Assembly (NCBI GenBank): GCA_003167475.1
Contig: PMTB01000263.1
Span: 1,752-14,136, forward strand
From: a candidate division FCPU426 bacterium
Lineage (GTDB): Bacteria > Oederibacteriota > PGYV01 > Palsa-1178
DNA: 12,385 nt
Direction of reading: 5' to 3'
Position 1 is the stretch's first letter. Each line of letters starts with the position of its first letter. A program made the translations under genes and the position numbers. The notes below the pieces were generated by a model. The model worked only from the letters and a program-made list of their open reading frames with translations, had not been told where the DNA came from and searched no databases. This document shows, in pieces, positions 1-6,872 of the stretch.

Positions 1-153
1 AAGTTTTTAAGCCAAAAGCCAAAAGACAAAAGGTAAGGGGTTAAGGGGGCAAGTGGTGAAGGAAACCTGAAAAACCCACCTTATAAACTTGAACTGCTTG
101 CCTTTGTTTTCCTTTACTTTTGTATCTTGGCTTTTGGCTTAAAAACTTAAACG
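1..153. repeat. Inverted-repeat element, copy 1 (AAGCCAAAAG arms)
   Basis: The left arm at 1-38 pairs with the right arm at 111-148. The outer 22 bases match perfectly and the inner part matches imperfectly. The arms are built from AAGTTTTTAAGCC followed by CCAAAAG/ACAAAAG units. The centre (about 39-110) has no gene. A second copy lies at about 6119-6282, with similar arms and a similar centre (GGCAAG and CTTG-ACT-CTTGC stretches). The right edge, AAAACTTAAACG, is shared by both copies. The left edge may lie outside the window. No transposase is present, so a non-autonomous MITE-like or folding repeat is an inference. Confidence 0.8.
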
Positions 154-205
154 TGGCCCCTCCAGTCTCTTGTCTCTAAACCTCATCTTGGGCTTAAAAT
201 TCTTC

Positions 206-234
206 TTGCAAATATTCCCCGATTATGATATTTT
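206..234 (+). promoter_or_regulatory. Possible weak promoter for the rpsF operon
   Basis: TTGCAA at 206-211 and TATTTT at 229-234 are 17 nt apart, about 90 nt upstream of the rpsF start. The stretch is AT-rich and is the best candidate between the repeat element and the gene. The match to the -10 consensus is modest, so this is tentative. No S6:S18 leader motif was recognised. Confidence 0.3.
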
Positions 235-258
235 ATTTCCTCACTGCTATTTTTGCAG

Positions 259-280
259 GTAGGGACTTTGCTGTCCCTAT
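259..280. repeat. Small GTAG palindrome in the rpsF leader
   Basis: TAGGGAC (260-266) and GTCCCTA (273-279) form a 7-bp stem around a TTTGCT loop. It starts GTAGGGAC, like the hairpin after ruvB at 7921, so it looks like a member of the same variable-stem family. It has no following T-tract, so it is not a standard terminator. It would lie in the 5' leader if the promoter at 206-234 is real. Confidence 0.55.
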
Positions 281-324
281 GGTTGTTTAAAAAAGGCTAA
301 GTAATGAAAGGAGATTTTTAAACC

Positions 325-750
325 ATGGTAAAAATGTATGAGGCTATCATTTTTTTGAAACCCACTTTATCCGAGGCTGAAGTTGCCGCTGTTGTCGCCA
401 AGATAAAGACCTATATTTCAGAGGGTAAGGGCGAACTGCAGGACGAGAAAAAGGCCGAGAAGAAACGCCTTCCTTTTGTTGTAAAAAAGACAAGGGAAGC
501 CTTTCACACCTATTACAGGTTCACGGCTGATTCGGCTGTCATCAATACGATCAAGGACAGGATAAGGCTCATCGAAGGCATCAACAGGCTGACCGTGGCC
601 AATGCCGCGCAGACCCAGAAGTTCCCGGAAAAAGCCAGGAAGAAAAAAGAAGTCCCGGTTTCGGCGGCCGCACCTGCCGCAGCTCCGGCTCAGGCACCGG
701 CACCCGTTCCGGCTCCTGTTGTGGAAGCTCCGAAAGAAACTCAGGCTTAA
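325..750 (+). CDS. rpsF: Small-subunit ribosomal protein S6
   Basis: S6 binds S18 and 16S rRNA in the platform of the 30S subunit. The protein opens MYEAIIFLKP, typical of S6, and continues with the alpha/beta ferredoxin-like fold up to about residue 100, including the RLIEGINRLTVAN stretch. Residues about 106-141 are a Lys then Ala/Pro-rich tail beyond the usual length of about 95-100 residues. Such low-complexity extensions are common in S6. The start at 325 is preferred because AAAGGAGA (307-314) lies about 11 nt upstream; the Met at 334 would be too far away. It is the first gene of the rpsF-ssb-rpsR cluster, an order conserved across bacteria. Confidence 0.96.
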   Translation: MVKMYEAIIFLKPTLSEAEVAAVVAKIKTYISEGKGELQDEKKAEKKRLPFVVKKTREAFHTYYRFTADSAVINTIKDRIRLIEGINRLTVANAAQTQKFPEKARKKKEVPVSAAAPAAAPAQAPAPVPAPVVEAPKETQA

Positions 751-775
751 GGCCCAATATAAAGGCGGATAAGTC

Positions 776-1186
776 ATGGCCAATTTAAACAGGGTTTTGC
801 TTATGGGAAACCTAACAAGGGACCTGGAGATTAAATACGGCAAGAACGGCCAGCCTGTCACGAACTTAAGGCTGGCGGTCAACAGGACCTACATGACGCA
901 ATCCGGCGAAAAGAAAGAGGAAGTTTGCTTCGTGACCGTCGTAGTATGGGGAAAGCAGGCAGAATCCTGCCACACCTACCTGAAAAAAGGATCGGCAATA
1001 TTCGTTGAAGGAAGATTACAGTACAGGACCTGGGAAGCCGAGGGCGGCGAAAAAAAGAACGTCCTTGAGGTAGTGGCGGAGAGGGTCCAGTTTCTCGATA
1101 AAAAGAAAAAAGAAGGCGAAGCGGCTCAGGAACATGCCGAAGAGGCACCCGACGCGCCGCCGCCGGCTGACGAACAGCCATTTTAA
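776..1186 (+). CDS. ssb: Single-stranded DNA-binding protein
   Basis: SSB coats single-stranded DNA in replication, recombination and repair. Residues 1 to about 108 form one OB-fold, visible in the opening NLNRVLLMGNLTRDLE, the NFRLA-like NLRLAVNRT, and VTVVVWGKQAE followed by GSAIFVEGRLQYRTWE. A short charged linker leads to the acidic tip ADEQPF, which matches the partner-binding C-terminal peptide ending in Pro-Phe. At 136 residues it is at the short end for SSB because the linker is reduced. AAAGGCGG at 761-768 is the likely ribosome binding site. It lies 25 nt after rpsF and 15 nt before rpsR, the classic position between S6 and S18. Confidence 0.97.
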   Translation: MANLNRVLLMGNLTRDLEIKYGKNGQPVTNLRLAVNRTYMTQSGEKKEEVCFVTVVVWGKQAESCHTYLKKGSAIFVEGRLQYRTWEAEGGEKKNVLEVVAERVQFLDKKKKEGEAAQEHAEEAPDAPPPADEQPF

Positions 1187-1201
1187 GGAGGATATAATTT
1201 A

Positions 1202-1507
1202 ATGGAAAAACGCAGTGGTAGCAGCAGTCATGGAAGCCATGGAGGACCAAGAAGCGCGGGCGGAGGCGAAGGCCGTTCAAAAGGCTTCGGCTTTAAAAGG
1301 ATAAAGAAAAAAAGATGCAAAATGTGCGTCAATAGGATCAAAGCCCTTGATTTTAAGGATGAGGACTATCTGAAGAACTTTTTGACAGAGAGAGGCAAGA
1401 TGATCCCGAGAAGGGTAACGGGCAACTGCGCCAAGCACCAGCGCATGGTCACAAGGACCATCAGGAAAGCCAGGGAAGCGGCCATACTGCCTTTTACCGC
1501 CGAATAG
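1202..1507 (+). CDS. rpsR: Small-subunit ribosomal protein S18
   Basis: S18 forms a heterodimer with S6 on the 30S platform. The core runs from about residue 33 to 97, with the diagnostic block IPRRVTGNCAKHQR at about 68-81. Residues 1-31 are a Gly/Ser-rich basic extension not found in minimal S18. Cys39 and Cys42 (CKMC) together with Cys76 and His79 (CAKH) form a C-x2-C plus C-x2-H arrangement that could bind zinc; zinc binding is inferred from residue spacing only. The ribosome binding site AAGGAGG (1185-1191) overlaps the ssb stop codon, so translation of the two genes is probably linked. Confidence 0.96.
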   Translation: MEKRSGSSSHGSHGGPRSAGGGEGRSKGFGFKRIKKKRCKMCVNRIKALDFKDEDYLKNFLTERGKMIPRRVTGNCAKHQRMVTRTIRKAREAAILPFTAE

Positions 1508-1545
1508 TTTTCTTTCTTTTAAATAAATAAATAAGAAGGCTTATC

Positions 1546-2325
1546 ATGCCGGAAACCATATTATATTTTATCATGCAGTTTGCGGTCCTTTTGGGATTTT
1601 TCGGGGTGCTGGATTTTATCATCATGCTCCTGATAAGAAGGAACGTAAAGTGGCCTTTAATAATAACCGCGGGGCTCATATACTTCGCGGTTATTTTTTT
1701 TGGCCTGTCAGCCATGTCCACCAAGGTGTCGGGGCAGGGGATAATGCAGTATATGACAGGCGAATTTAACACCAATATTGACATGATAGCCGCCGAAATG
1801 AACAAAAAGGGCGCCACGGAACAGGACATCCAGGCTTTCAGGAAGGAATGCGACCAGTATATCATAAAGATCCTTCCGGCGTGGTTCCTGATTGTTTCCA
1901 TATACCTGATATTCCTGAACTACCTTGTCATGAGGCTTTTTGTCTACCGCAAATACGGGATCCAAAGCGAACTTAAATCATTCGAATTGTGGTACTTAAA
2001 TGAAGGCGTCATATGGCTGCTTATAATCAGCCTTGCGGTGGTCGCCCCCAAACTGATCCTGGACAAATTCCTTGTCCCCGAGTGGCTCTATAACGCCGCC
2101 CTTAACGCGGCCTTTGTACTTTTCAACCTTTACTTTTTCACGGGGGCCGGCATATTTTCCTTCATGATGAAAAAATTCAAGTTTGCCCCGTTCCTGCAGA
2201 TATTCATTTACTTCTTGGGGTTTATTTTTTTCCAGTACATCGCGCTTCCTGTAGCGGTGACCGGTGTTTTTGACACGTGGTTTAATTTCAGAAAAATAGA
2301 AAAGGGAGGCAATATATGGAAGTGA
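1546..2325 (+). CDS. DUF2232 / YybS-like integral membrane protein
   Basis: This is a 259-residue polytopic membrane protein with about six hydrophobic segments, near residues 4-29, 36-56, 111-133, 153-171, 183-210 and 218-242. A polar loop at about 57-110 separates the second and third. The C-terminal half resembles DUF2232 proteins: FELWYLNEGVIWLL, then the LFNLYFFTGAGIF segment, and the end GVFDTWFNFRK. YybS proteins of this family sit in the rpsF-rplI-dnaB neighbourhood in Firmicutes, which supports the call. The molecular function is not known. AAGAAGG at 1533-1539 supports the ATG at 1546. The gene overlaps rplI by 10 nt, suggesting coupled translation. The gdpP gene often found after yybS is missing. 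Confidence 0.8.
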   Translation: MPETILYFIMQFAVLLGFFGVLDFIIMLLIRRNVKWPLIITAGLIYFAVIFFGLSAMSTKVSGQGIMQYMTGEFNTNIDMIAAEMNKKGATEQDIQAFRKECDQYIIKILPAWFLIVSIYLIFLNYLVMRLFVYRKYGIQSELKSFELWYLNEGVIWLLIISLAVVAPKLILDKFLVPEWLYNAALNAAFVLFNLYFFTGAGIFSFMMKKFKFAPFLQIFIYFLGFIFFQYIALPVAVTGVFDTWFNFRKIEKGGNIWK

Positions 2326-2762
2326 TGCTGAAAGTGGACGTAAAAGGCGTGGGAAGGGCCGGCCAGGTGATCAAGGTATCAGAGGGTTACGCGAGGAATT
2401 TTCTTTTCCCTTCAAATAAGGCCGTAACGGCCACCCCGGGCGTCATAAAGGAACTGCAGGCGAAACTCGAGCGTAAAAAAGAGAAAGTAAGCGACGAAGA
2501 GATATTTTTAAAGGAACAGGCGGCCAAGCTCGCGGTCGTGGAAATAACCATAAAAAAGAAAGCCCACGATGACGGCAAGATATTCGGTTCCGTCACGGAG
2601 GCTGAGATAGCCGACGAACTGGTTAAACAGGGATTTAAGGTCGACAAGCACGAAGTGGCCCTCGACGGGCACATCAAAGAGCTCGGCATAAAGACGGTCG
2701 GCCTCAAGTTCAAGCACGAGATCGCGGCGAAAATCAAATTATCGGTGATCAAGGAAAAATAA
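2316..2762 (+). CDS. rplI: Large-subunit ribosomal protein L9
   Basis: L9 is an elongated 50S protein with two globular domains joined by a long helix. At 148 residues it has the usual length. The N-terminal domain shows DVKGVGRAGQVIKVSEGYARNFLFP (residues 8-32), close to the family signature. The linker helix runs at about 41-75, and the C-terminal domain carries DDGKIFGSVT (85-94). The ATG at 2316 places the N-terminus as in other L9 proteins; the Met at 2325 would cut off the first strand. The likely ribosome binding site AAGGGAGG sits inside the upstream DUF2232 gene. Its stop overlaps the dnaB start as TAATG, so translational coupling is likely. Confidence 0.97.
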   Translation: MEVMLKVDVKGVGRAGQVIKVSEGYARNFLFPSNKAVTATPGVIKELQAKLERKKEKVSDEEIFLKEQAAKLAVVEITIKKKAHDDGKIFGSVTEAEIADELVKQGFKVDKHEVALDGHIKELGIKTVGLKFKHEIAAKIKLSVIKEK

Positions 2763-4222
2763 TGGCGACGAAAAAAACTTACGCCAACAAGCTGGAAGCT
2801 TACAAGACCGAACCCAAGGGCAAGGTTCCGCCGAATAATATAGAAGCGGAGCAGTGCCTGCTTGGCTGCGTGCTTTTAAAGCACGAGGTCTTTGAGTCCG
2901 TGACCGTTATAGTCAATCCGCACGATTTCTACGAGCCAAGGCATTCCATAATATTTGACGCCATGAACGAGCTTTACAAGCAGAGCCGCGCCATAGACTC
3001 CATAACCGTGACAGAGAGCCTTGCGACCAGGGGCCAGCTCGAACAGGCCGGGGGCGTTTCTTACATATCCTCGCTTGCCGATTCGGTGCCGACTTACGCG
3101 CACGCCGCGGATTACGCGGAGATAGTCCGCAACAAGTCCATGCTGCGCAACATGATAGACCTCTCCACCGCCATAGTCGAGGCGGCCTACAGGGAAGAGA
3201 TGACCACGACAGACATCATACAGAGCGCGGATGATATGTTATTCAAGGTCAGTAAGCGCACCCAGACGGAATCCATGGACCAGGTCAGCGACAAGGTCGG
3301 CGGAGTTTTCGAGCTCATAACCGAGCGCGCCAAGAATCCCGACGCTTTGGACGGGCTCACGACCGGTTTCCGGAAGATAGACGACTGCACCACCGGATTA
3401 AAGGAAGGCCAGCTTGTCATCATAGCCGCCAGGCCGGGCCTTGGAAAAACATCCCTTGCCATCAATATGGCCTGCAACCTGGCCGTCAAACACCAGAAGA
3501 ACATACTTATATTCTCCTTTGAAATGAGTTCGGACGACCTTATCCGCAGGATGCTGGCCGTGGGTTCGCGCGTGCCTTTGCAGAAGATCAGGATGGGCCG
3601 CATAGACGCAAAGGACAAGGCCCAGCTTATGCACGCCGCGGGGGAACTTTCCGAAACGAACATATTCATAGATACGGCCGACAACAATGTTTTTGACATG
3701 CGCGCGAAAACCAGGGCCAAGATGAGCGACCTGCAGAAGAACGGGAAAAAACTCGACCTTGTCATCATAGATTATATGCAGCTTGTAAAACCCAATGATT
3801 CGGTTCCGCGCGAGCAGCAGATATCGCAGATATCAAGGGGATTTAAGACCATGGCCATGGAGCTCAAACTCCCGGTCATAGCGCTCTCGCAGCTTAACCG
3901 CGAGGTTGAAAAGAGGGAAAAATCCGCGGATAAAACTTCGCCGCCGAGGCTTTCGGACTTAAGGGAATCCGGAGCCATAGAGCAGGACGCCGACCTTGTC
4001 ATATTCATACACCGCGACGGAAAAGACGCGGCCACCACCACCGAAACATACGATTCGGGAGAGAGTGTGAACAGGCAGGTAATGAAATGCAAGCTTATAA
4101 TAGCGAAGAACAGGAACGGCCCAGTCGACGACCAGGGTGTATGGTTCATCCCCGAACTTACGTTATTCCAGGAAATGTCAGCGCAGGACAGCGATGAGGC
4201 CGGTTATGGCAGCGCCATCTAA
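2762..4222 (+). CDS. dnaB: Replicative DNA helicase DnaB
   Basis: DnaB is the hexameric 5'-3' helicase that unwinds DNA at the replication fork. The N-terminal helical domain covers about residues 22-165 and opens with PPNNIEAEQCLLGCVLL. The RecA-like domain shows Walker A ARPGLGKT (223-230), FSFEMS with catalytic Glu254, Walker B LVIIDYMQL with Asp337, LSQLNREVEKR, RLSDLRESGAIEQDAD (396-411) and the arginine-finger region KNRNGP with Arg451. At 486 residues the length is slightly above the usual of about 450, owing to a charged N-terminal lead and a short polar tail. There is no intein. The start overlaps the rplI stop by one base, and its 3' end overlaps alr by 17 nt. Confidence 0.98.
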   Translation: MATKKTYANKLEAYKTEPKGKVPPNNIEAEQCLLGCVLLKHEVFESVTVIVNPHDFYEPRHSIIFDAMNELYKQSRAIDSITVTESLATRGQLEQAGGVSYISSLADSVPTYAHAADYAEIVRNKSMLRNMIDLSTAIVEAAYREEMTTTDIIQSADDMLFKVSKRTQTESMDQVSDKVGGVFELITERAKNPDALDGLTTGFRKIDDCTTGLKEGQLVIIAARPGLGKTSLAINMACNLAVKHQKNILIFSFEMSSDDLIRRMLAVGSRVPLQKIRMGRIDAKDKAQLMHAAGELSETNIFIDTADNNVFDMRAKTRAKMSDLQKNGKKLDLVIIDYMQLVKPNDSVPREQQISQISRGFKTMAMELKLPVIALSQLNREVEKREKSADKTSPPRLSDLRESGAIEQDADLVIFIHRDGKDAATTTETYDSGESVNRQVMKCKLIIAKNRNGPVDDQGVWFIPELTLFQEMSAQDSDEAGYGSAI

Positions 4223-5327
4223 GACTTCCCGGCTCATGGTATGGGCCGAAGTGGATATGGCCGCCCTGCGCCATAACTTCCTGCAGATAAGGAAAAAATC
4301 CGGAAACTCCGAGATAATACCCGTTATAAAAGCCAATGCCTACGGCCATGGCGCCGTGGAGTTCTGCAGGTTTTTATCAACCGGACTTGAAGTGAATAAT
4401 TTCGGCGTCGCGCGCGTGGCCGAGGGCGTGCATTTAAGGCACGCAAACCTGGCGGGAGTTTCCCTTATAGTGCTGGGCGGGTTTTTTAAGGGCGAGACGG
4501 CTGATATAATCAAATATTCGCTTGAACCGTCGGTTTTTTCAAAAAACGAGCTGATAGATCTAAATGACGAGGCCGCCAAGGCCGGCAAGGTCATATCCGT
4601 TCACCTGAAAATAAACACGGGAATGAACCGCCTCGGGATAAAACCGGAAGAGTCCGGCGATTTCATAAAATTCATAGGTACTTTAAAAAATATTACTTTA
4701 AGGTCGATCTATACGCATTTTGCGAACGCGGATATGCCTTCTGAGAAATTCACCCGCAAGCAGGCCGGAAAACTGGCTGCAATAAAGGCGCAGTCGCCGG
4801 CCGGAATATTTTTCCACGCCGCAAACTCCGCGGCTGTGGCAAGGTATGATTTTGTCTCATTTGACGCGGTGAGGCCGGGGATCGCGCTTTACGGCTCGTT
4901 CGCTGAGAAAAAAATGAAAAAACTGCTGGATTTAAAACCGGTCATGACATTGAAAAGCAGGGTGATAAACACGCTCACGGTTGAAAAAGGCGAAGGCGTG
5001 AGCTACGCCGGGTTATACAGGGCGCCGAAAAAAGAGAACATAGCGATAGTAAGCATAGGCTATGGCGACGGCTTCCGCAGGGAACTGTCGAACAAGTGGT
5101 ACGTGATGATAAAGGGAAAAAAAGCGCCGGTAATAGGAAGGGTCTGCATGGACCTCATAGCGGTAAAGCCGGCGGGGAAAGTCAGGATAGGCGAAGAAGT
5201 TTTGATATTCGGTAAAAGCGGAAAGTCCGCGATAGCCGTGGAAGACATGGCGGCCGCGGCAGGGACGATTTCGTACGAGATTTTTACCGGGATAACGGAC
5301 CGCGTTAAGCGGGTTTATAAGTACTAA
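4206..5327 (+). CDS. alr: Alanine racemase
   Basis: This PLP enzyme interconverts L- and D-alanine in the cytoplasm and supplies D-Ala for peptidoglycan. From the chosen start the protein is 373 residues, typical for the family. WAEVDMAALRHN at 13-24 opens the TIM barrel. The PLP lysine is Lys42 in VIKANAYGHG, and the second catalytic base is Tyr267 in GEGVSYAG. The C-terminal beta domain carries IGYGDGF and GRVCMDL. The frame stays open upstream to 4137, but the ATG at 4206 fits best: GAGG lies just upstream and the N-terminus has normal length. The ATG at 4236 is possible but lacks a clear ribosome binding site. The gene overlaps dnaB by 17 nt and closes the operon. Confidence 0.95.
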   Translation: MAAPSKTSRLMVWAEVDMAALRHNFLQIRKKSGNSEIIPVIKANAYGHGAVEFCRFLSTGLEVNNFGVARVAEGVHLRHANLAGVSLIVLGGFFKGETADIIKYSLEPSVFSKNELIDLNDEAAKAGKVISVHLKINTGMNRLGIKPEESGDFIKFIGTLKNITLRSIYTHFANADMPSEKFTRKQAGKLAAIKAQSPAGIFFHAANSAAVARYDFVSFDAVRPGIALYGSFAEKKMKKLLDLKPVMTLKSRVINTLTVEKGEGVSYAGLYRAPKKENIAIVSIGYGDGFRRELSNKWYVMIKGKKAPVIGRVCMDLIAVKPAGKVRIGEEVLIFGKSGKSAIAVEDMAAAAGTISYEIFTGITDRVKRVYKY

Positions 5328-5354
5328 ACTGTTGTTAATTGATACGCGTTGTGC

Positions 5355-5503
5355 CGTCATTGCGAGGAGCCGTGAACCCGAGCTACTGCGAGTGGTTCAT
5401 GGCGACGAAGCAATCCCGGTTCCACCGATAAGCCTTAAAGCGCAGTTCCTGCAAAAGTACAGAGATTGCTTCGTCGCTGAGGATCTCGCTCCTCGCAATG
5501 ACG
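5355..5503. repeat. Nested palindromic repeat, copy A (CGTCATTGCGAGGAGC arms)
   Basis: The outer arms at 5355-5370 and 5488-5503 are 16-bp perfect inverted repeats. Inner arms at 5402-5415 and 5464-5477 (GCGACGAAGCAATC and its complement) are 14-bp perfect. The core GTTCCACCGATAAGC and CCTGCAAAAGTACAGAG are shared with copy B at 7982-8113. Between the outer and inner left arms there is an extra segment with its own TGAACC/GGTTCA pair that copy B lacks. The short open frame across it is repeat-encoded and is not called as a gene. With the flanks it fills the roughly 280-nt gap between alr and ruvC. Confidence 0.88.
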
Positions 5504-5540
5504 ACACGGCACACGACACTTCACACTTTAAAACAACCCT

Positions 5541-5569
5541 TTGAATTCACCCAAACTAAATGTTATAAT
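5541..5569 (+). promoter_or_regulatory. Sigma-70-type promoter for ruvCAB
   Basis: TTGAAT (5541-5546) and a perfect TATAAT (5564-5569) are separated by 17 nt, close to consensus. Transcription would begin near 5576, about 29 nt before the ruvC start. The position, directly after repeat copy A and before ruvC, indicates that the resolvase genes have their own promoter and do not depend only on the alr operon. Confidence 0.75.
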
Positions 5570-5604
5570 AATCCAGTTTCGCGACTAAACAACCGAGGTG
5601 TTTT

Positions 5605-6153
5605 TTGATCATTCTTGGCATCGACCCCGGCACCGCGCGCTGCGGGCTCGGGATAATTGAAAAAAAAGGCAATAACCTTACCACGGTTTCATACGGCCTC
5701 ATAGAAAGCGACAAGGACCGGCCCCATCCGGAGCGGTTAGAAGTTGTTTTTTCGGAAGTGACGCGGTCGATTAAAAGGCACAAGCCTGATATCGTGGCCG
5801 TGGAAAAATTGTTCTTTAGCAAGAACGTAAAGACAGCCATGTCAGTCGGCGAAGCGCGCGGTGTTATTATGCTCGCGGCCCAGCTTGCAGGCGTCGAGAT
5901 AAGGGAATTTTCCCCGATGGACGTAAAGCTGGCCCTGACAGGCTACGGCCTGGCTGATAAAAACCAGGTAATGCAGATGACAAAGGCGATCCTTGGATTG
6001 AAAGAAACGCCGAAACCCGACGACGTAGCCGACGCGCTGGCGATTGCGGTTTGTTGCGCCAGCAGTTCGAAGATGGCCGGGATAATAAAGCAAGTTGTCA
6101 AGCCAAATCAATCAAGTCAAGTTGTTAAGCCAAAAGACAAAAGCCAAAAGTAA
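5605..6153 (+). CDS. ruvC: Holliday junction resolvase RuvC
   Basis: RuvC is the dimeric endonuclease that cuts Holliday junctions after branch migration by RuvAB. The RNase H-like fold opens IILGIDPGTARCGLGII. The four acidic catalytic positions are all present: Asp7, Glu67 (VAVEKLFF), Asp140 and Asp143 (DDVADALAIA). The start is TTG at 5605, preceded by GAGGTG (5595-5600); no ATG fits the conserved N-terminus. Core homology ends near residue 155. Residues 162-182 (VVKPNQ then VVKPKDKSQK) are encoded by the left arm of the inverted-repeat element, so the gene has a repeat-derived basic tail. At 182 residues it is slightly long for the family. Strong promoter upstream; ruvA follows after the repeat. 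Confidence 0.96.
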   Translation: MIILGIDPGTARCGLGIIEKKGNNLTTVSYGLIESDKDRPHPERLEVVFSEVTRSIKRHKPDIVAVEKLFFSKNVKTAMSVGEARGVIMLAAQLAGVEIREFSPMDVKLALTGYGLADKNQVMQMTKAILGLKETPKPDDVADALAIAVCCASSSKMAGIIKQVVKPNQSSQVVKPKDKSQK

Positions 6154-6282
6154 AGTTGATAAGTTGTTAAGTAAGGGCAAGGGAAACGGGTCAAAAGCTT
6201 GGTTTTGTATTACTTTAATACTTGTACTACTTGCTTCCACTTTACTTTTGTCTTTTGGTTTTTTGGCTTAAAAACTTAAACG
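6119..6282. repeat. Inverted-repeat element, copy 2, overlapping the ruvC 3' end
   Basis: The left arm at about 6119-6155 pairs imperfectly with the right arm at about 6239-6278. Both are built from AAGCCAAAAG and ACAAAAG units, as in copy 1 at 1-153. The right edge, GGCTTAAAAACTTAAACG, is the same as in copy 1. The left arm encodes the last residues and stop codon of ruvC; a shorter related stretch, AAGTTGTCAAGCCAAA, lies just before it at about 6092. The right edge ends directly before the ruvA ribosome binding site GAGGAG (6282-6287). A small GTATTA/TAATAC stem sits near the centre. The transcript could fold into a long hairpin between ruvC and ruvA. Confidence 0.82.
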
Positions 6283-6293
6283 AGGAGTAAGGC

Positions 6294-6872
6294 ATGATAG
6301 ATTTTCTTGAAGGCACCATAGAAGAACTCACAGACAAATACCTGCTTTTAAACGTCAACGGCACCGGCTACGGCCTTGCCATCACAGCCGCCGCTTCCGA
6401 TCATTTAAGGAAGCAGTCCGGCATTGCCCGCGTTTACACCTACATGAGCGTCTCTGACAACGGAGTGGCCCTTTACGGATTTTCCAACAGGGAAGAAAAG
6501 GAAATATTCCTGGCTTTAATAAGTGTCGAAGGCATTGGGCCCAAAGCAGGAACGAATATATTATCAAGCGTCAATCCTGACGCGTTGAGAAAAGCAATCG
6601 CATCCGGCGACGAAGCGTCCCTTACGCGCGTGCCCGGATTGGGACCCAAAAAGGCCCAGCGCCTTATACTGGAACTTAAAAGCAAATTTAAGATGTACGC
6701 TGCGGAAGGCGAGGAATTCACGCCTGACGAGGAATATCTGCAGGCGCTTCTGGCGCTTGGTTTTAACTACCAGAAGGCAAGGGAAGCGTTGCGGCAGGCT
6801 ATGATGGCCGCAAAAGAAGGGTCCGCCAAGGATGACATACTAAAAGAAGCGCTGAAAAGGCTGGGGAAATAA
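6294..6872 (+). CDS. ruvA: Holliday junction DNA helicase subunit RuvA
   Basis: RuvA forms tetramers that bind the four-way junction and load RuvB. Domain I (about 1-63) is the OB-fold, beginning MIDFLEGTIEELTDKYLLLNVNGTGYGL. Two helix-hairpin-helix motifs follow: ISVEGIGPKAGTNIL (76-90) and TRVPGLGPKKAQRLI (111-125). After an acidic linker, domain III (about 146-192), which contacts RuvB, shows ALLALGFNYQKAREAL. At 192 residues it is of normal length. GAGGAG at 6282-6287 supports the ATG at 6294 with a 6-nt gap. The stop is immediately followed by the ruvB ATG with no spacer, so the two subunits are probably translated together. Confidence 0.97.
   Translation: MIDFLEGTIEELTDKYLLLNVNGTGYGLAITAAASDHLRKQSGIARVYTYMSVSDNGVALYGFSNREEKEIFLALISVEGIGPKAGTNILSSVNPDALRKAIASGDEASLTRVPGLGPKKAQRLILELKSKFKMYAAEGEEFTPDEEYLQALLALGFNYQKAREALRQAMMAAKEGSAKDDILKEALKRLGK

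Noticed and set aside
4137..4205. Longer N-terminus for alanine racemase
   Set aside because: The extra 23 residues lie inside the dnaB end, are not racemase-like, and the ATG at 4206 has a nearby GAGG.
2762..4222. Intein in dnaB
   Set aside because: DnaB is a common intein host, but the Walker and later motifs are continuous and the length is normal.
5332..5544. Open frame of 70 codons between alr and ruvC
   Set aside because: It runs through nested palindrome copy A and encodes repeat-derived peptides; there is no ribosome binding site and no protein-like pattern.
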